Assembly (NCBI GenBank): GCA_964421875.1
Contig: CAYQZD010000033.1
Location: forward strand, 1 to 34,478
Length of the DNA stretch: 34,478 bases
Source: CAYQZD01 sp964421875
Lineage (GTDB): Bacteria > Electryoneota > Tariuqbacteria > Tariuqbacterales > Tariuqbacteraceae
Direction: 5' to 3'
Within the stretch, counting starts at the first letter, position 1. The number at the start of each line of letters is the position of its first letter. Position numbers and translations under genes: made by a program. Shown piece after piece: positions 33,196 to 34,478 of the stretch. Under the pieces are notes generated by a model, which worked only from the letters and a program-made list of their open reading frames with translations, ran no database searches and had not been told where the DNA came from.

Positions 33196-33807
33196 TCATT
33201 GATTCGGTTCGTGTACTCCAATTGCGGCGGAAATCGATTTTTCCGGAATCATCAGACCACCAGGGCTGAGTGTAACGCCGATTTGACCGGCGTCGATATG
33301 AGTTAAGAAATTCCGGTTGTCCGCAACATCCCAGTCGCCGTATCCGGGGCTGTAGCGTTTGGTCAGTCGGCTGCCCGGCTCCAATTCGGCGATAAACTTA
33401 CTAGCGGTTTCGGCGCAGGCTTCCGCTGCAGCTGATCCCACCGCATCGGCTATCATCGCTGCGCTTATCTGTTCGCGGTCGAGGAGTTGGGCGGTTCTTT
33501 CAGCGAAAAGAGGCCCTGCGGTCACGGCAAAGAGATAAACAAAGGGGCATCCTTGGACCCAATGGGCAAATTTGGCGCTGGGAATGACATATCCATTGTC
33601 GAGAGCGACTTTTCCTTCCCGGTGAACAGCGGCGAATTTGCGGTAAATCCCCTTAAAGCGGAGCAATTCCGCGCCGAGGGTAAGTTCCCGGTTCAACTGC
33701 GATTCGACCTCCGGCGGGGGGAAAGCGTTCTTCCGGCGGTAACCCAGGAGGTGGAGGACGTTTTTCCGGAATATCTCTATTTTCAGCGGGGGAAACAGCT
33801 TATTCAT
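33196..33807 (-). CDS. Stand-alone MetH reactivation-domain protein
   Basis: The 203-residue protein resembles the C-terminal activation domain of methionine synthase, which uses AdoMet to remethylate inactive cob(II)alamin. Key blocks are KRYSPGYGDWD (residues 150-160; the RxSPGYG AdoMet-binding motif) and the closing LSPGGLMIPEKSISAAIGV. The middle part (VTAGPLFAERT, DAVGSAAAEACAE) also follows this family. A homologous split pair is known in Thermotoga (TM0268/TM0269). It lies 335 bp upstream of the metH that lacks this domain, in the same direction, and 52 nt after the NUDIX gene. An electron donor for the reaction is not visible. Confidence 0.88.
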   Translation of the reverse strand: MNKLFPPLKIEIFRKNVLHLLGYRRKNAFPPPEVESQLNRELTLGAELLRFKGIYRKFAAVHREGKVALDNGYVIPSAKFAHWVQGCPFVYLFAVTAGPLFAERTAQLLDREQISAAMIADAVGSAAAEACAETASKFIAELEPGSRLTKRYSPGYGDWDVADNRNFLTHIDAGQIGVTLSPGGLMIPEKSISAAIGVHEPNQ

Positions 33808-33859
33808 TAGTGTTTTGATTTATATAGAAATTTGAAGTTAATCAACAGCTATCTAAATA

Positions 33860-34375
33860 TCAAATTTCCCCTTCGGGCGCTTCGATGCCAAACAGTTTCC
33901 GCAGGAACCGCGCGTGGCATTTGAAAGCCAGCGGCGGGATATCTTCCCGCCTGAAATAGCGCACCTCCTCCGCATCGTCGCCGGGCTTAAGTTCGCCCTC
34001 CAAAATCCGGGCGATATAGCACATCACCTGAACATCGCCATAGTAACCTCCCTGCTTGAAGCAGGCGTCCGCCAGTTTAACCGGAACCACGTTGAGCCCG
34101 GTCTCTTCGAAAACTTCCCTTATGACTGTTTCCTCCAGCGATTCACCCATCTCATTGAATCCGCCGGGCAGGCACCATTTGCCTAGGGCAGGTTCCACTG
34201 CGCGGCGTGTGAGCAGGATGCGACCTTCATCATCGGTGATGACCGCGGCGGCGGAGGGAGTCGGATTCTGGTAATTCACGGTTCCGCAATCGGGGCAGAC
34301 CCGGCGGTGGCGCCCTTCAATATACTTATCTTCCAGTGGCGCTCCGCATTCGAAGCAATGCTTCAGATAGGTTAT
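33860..34375 (-). CDS. NUDIX hydrolase with N-terminal zinc ribbon; probable non-AUG (AUA) start
   Basis: The NUDIX box (GGFNEMGESLEETVIREVFEETGL) read in parts shows all signature residues: GG at its head, REVFEE for metal binding. The family hydrolyses nucleoside diphosphates linked to another group. From the first canonical start (GTG at 34279) the protein has 139 residues, but the same frame continues upstream and encodes a matching zinc ribbon: HCFECGAPLEDKY and VCPDCGTVNYQNP (Cys7, Cys10, Cys27, Cys30 of the longer form). No ATG, GTG or TTG precedes it before the stop. An ATA at 34373-34375 lies 5 nt after a perfect AGGAGG, so translation probably begins there (about 171 residues). A sequencing error at that codon is the alternative. 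Confidence 0.85.
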   Translation of the reverse strand: MTYLKHCFECGAPLEDKYIEGRHRRVCPDCGTVNYQNPTPSAAAVITDDEGRILLTRRAVEPALGKWCLPGGFNEMGESLEETVIREVFEETGLNVVPVKLADACFKQGGYYGDVQVMCYIARILEGELKPGDDAEEVRYFRREDIPPLAFKCHARFLRKLFGIEAPEGEI

Positions 34376-34411
34376 TTTTGCCTCCTGATTTATAGTGTGT
34401 CAGCGATAGTT

Positions 34412-34442
34412 ATTATACACAAAATTGAGATGAAAGTTGCAA
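34412..34442 (-). promoter_or_regulatory. Possible promoter for the NUDIX gene
   Basis: On the minus strand TTGCAA (34442-34437) and a perfect TATAAT (34417-34412) are 19 nt apart. The predicted transcript would start about 30 nt before the ATA codon, leaving room for the AGGAGG at 34386-34381. Spacing is longer than ideal. Confidence 0.4.
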
Positions 34443-34478
34443 TAATAGTTGAAATGGCTTATTTAATAAAATACGGAG

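Noticed and set aside
33487..33810. Plus-strand open frame of 107 codons opposite the MetH activation gene
   Set aside because: The minus-strand protein has the diagnostic SPGYG motif; the plus frame has no family features.

Overview
The window most likely comes from a Gram-negative bacterium of the FCB superphylum, probably an uncultured candidate phylum. The evidence is RND pumps with a lipoprotein adaptor, an outer-membrane barrel protein with a C-terminal Trp, several lipobox proteins, and two families typical of Bacteroidetes and relatives (DUF4837 lipoprotein; DUF2723 membrane protein). No 16S rRNA is present, so the phylum cannot be fixed. The window is gene-dense with no insertion sequence, phage or CRISPR array, but its intergenic gaps are rich in small palindromic repeats.

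Layout. (1) 127-12543, minus strand: lipoprotein nitroreductase, AGCS sodium/amino-acid symporter, PfkB-type sugar kinase, then an efflux cassette (lipoprotein membrane-fusion protein, RND pump, unknown secreted protein, second RND pump) whose genes overlap or nearly touch. (2) 13025-15697, plus strand: a compact archaeal-type operon of HMG-CoA synthase, acetoacetyl-CoA thiolase and a DUF35 Zn-ribbon/OB-fold protein, all with strong Shine-Dalgarno sequences and closed by a clear terminator. (3) 15928-16477, plus strand: tRNA-Leu(CAA) with promoter and terminator, then rpmB with a bidirectional terminator. (4) 16557-23772, minus strand: acyl-CoA thioesterase, accA, a GT2 glycosyltransferase fused to a Rossmann domain, a dolichol-phosphate-mannose-synthase-like GT2, purE, DUF4837 lipoprotein, SAM methyltransferase and outer-membrane barrel. 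(5) 24195-30423, minus strand: a GT2, a DUF2723-TPR membrane protein resembling protein O-mannosyltransferases, and a membrane-anchored alkaline-phosphatase-superfamily enzyme. (6) 30467-34375, minus strand: a MetH lacking its reactivation domain, that domain as a separate gene, and a NUDIX hydrolase whose zinc ribbon lies upstream of any canonical start codon.

How the genes work together. The plus-strand trio matches the archaeal thiolase/DUF35/HMG-CoA synthase complex that channels acetoacetyl-CoA into HMG-CoA. The GT2, DUF2723 and polyprenyl-phosphate-sugar genes suggest surface glycan or protein glycosylation. MetH and its separate activation protein form a split methionine synthase.

The most unusual non-coding signal is a 75-bp element present twice (18077-18151 and 32982-33056). 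It consists of two hairpins whose six-base loops are complementary to each other and whose stems differ only by compensated changes, which suggests a kissing-loop or fold-back structure. A second hairpin family (15786-15811 and 17944-18022) keeps its flank while its stem changes in a compensated way. TTG start codons are frequent (at least six genes).
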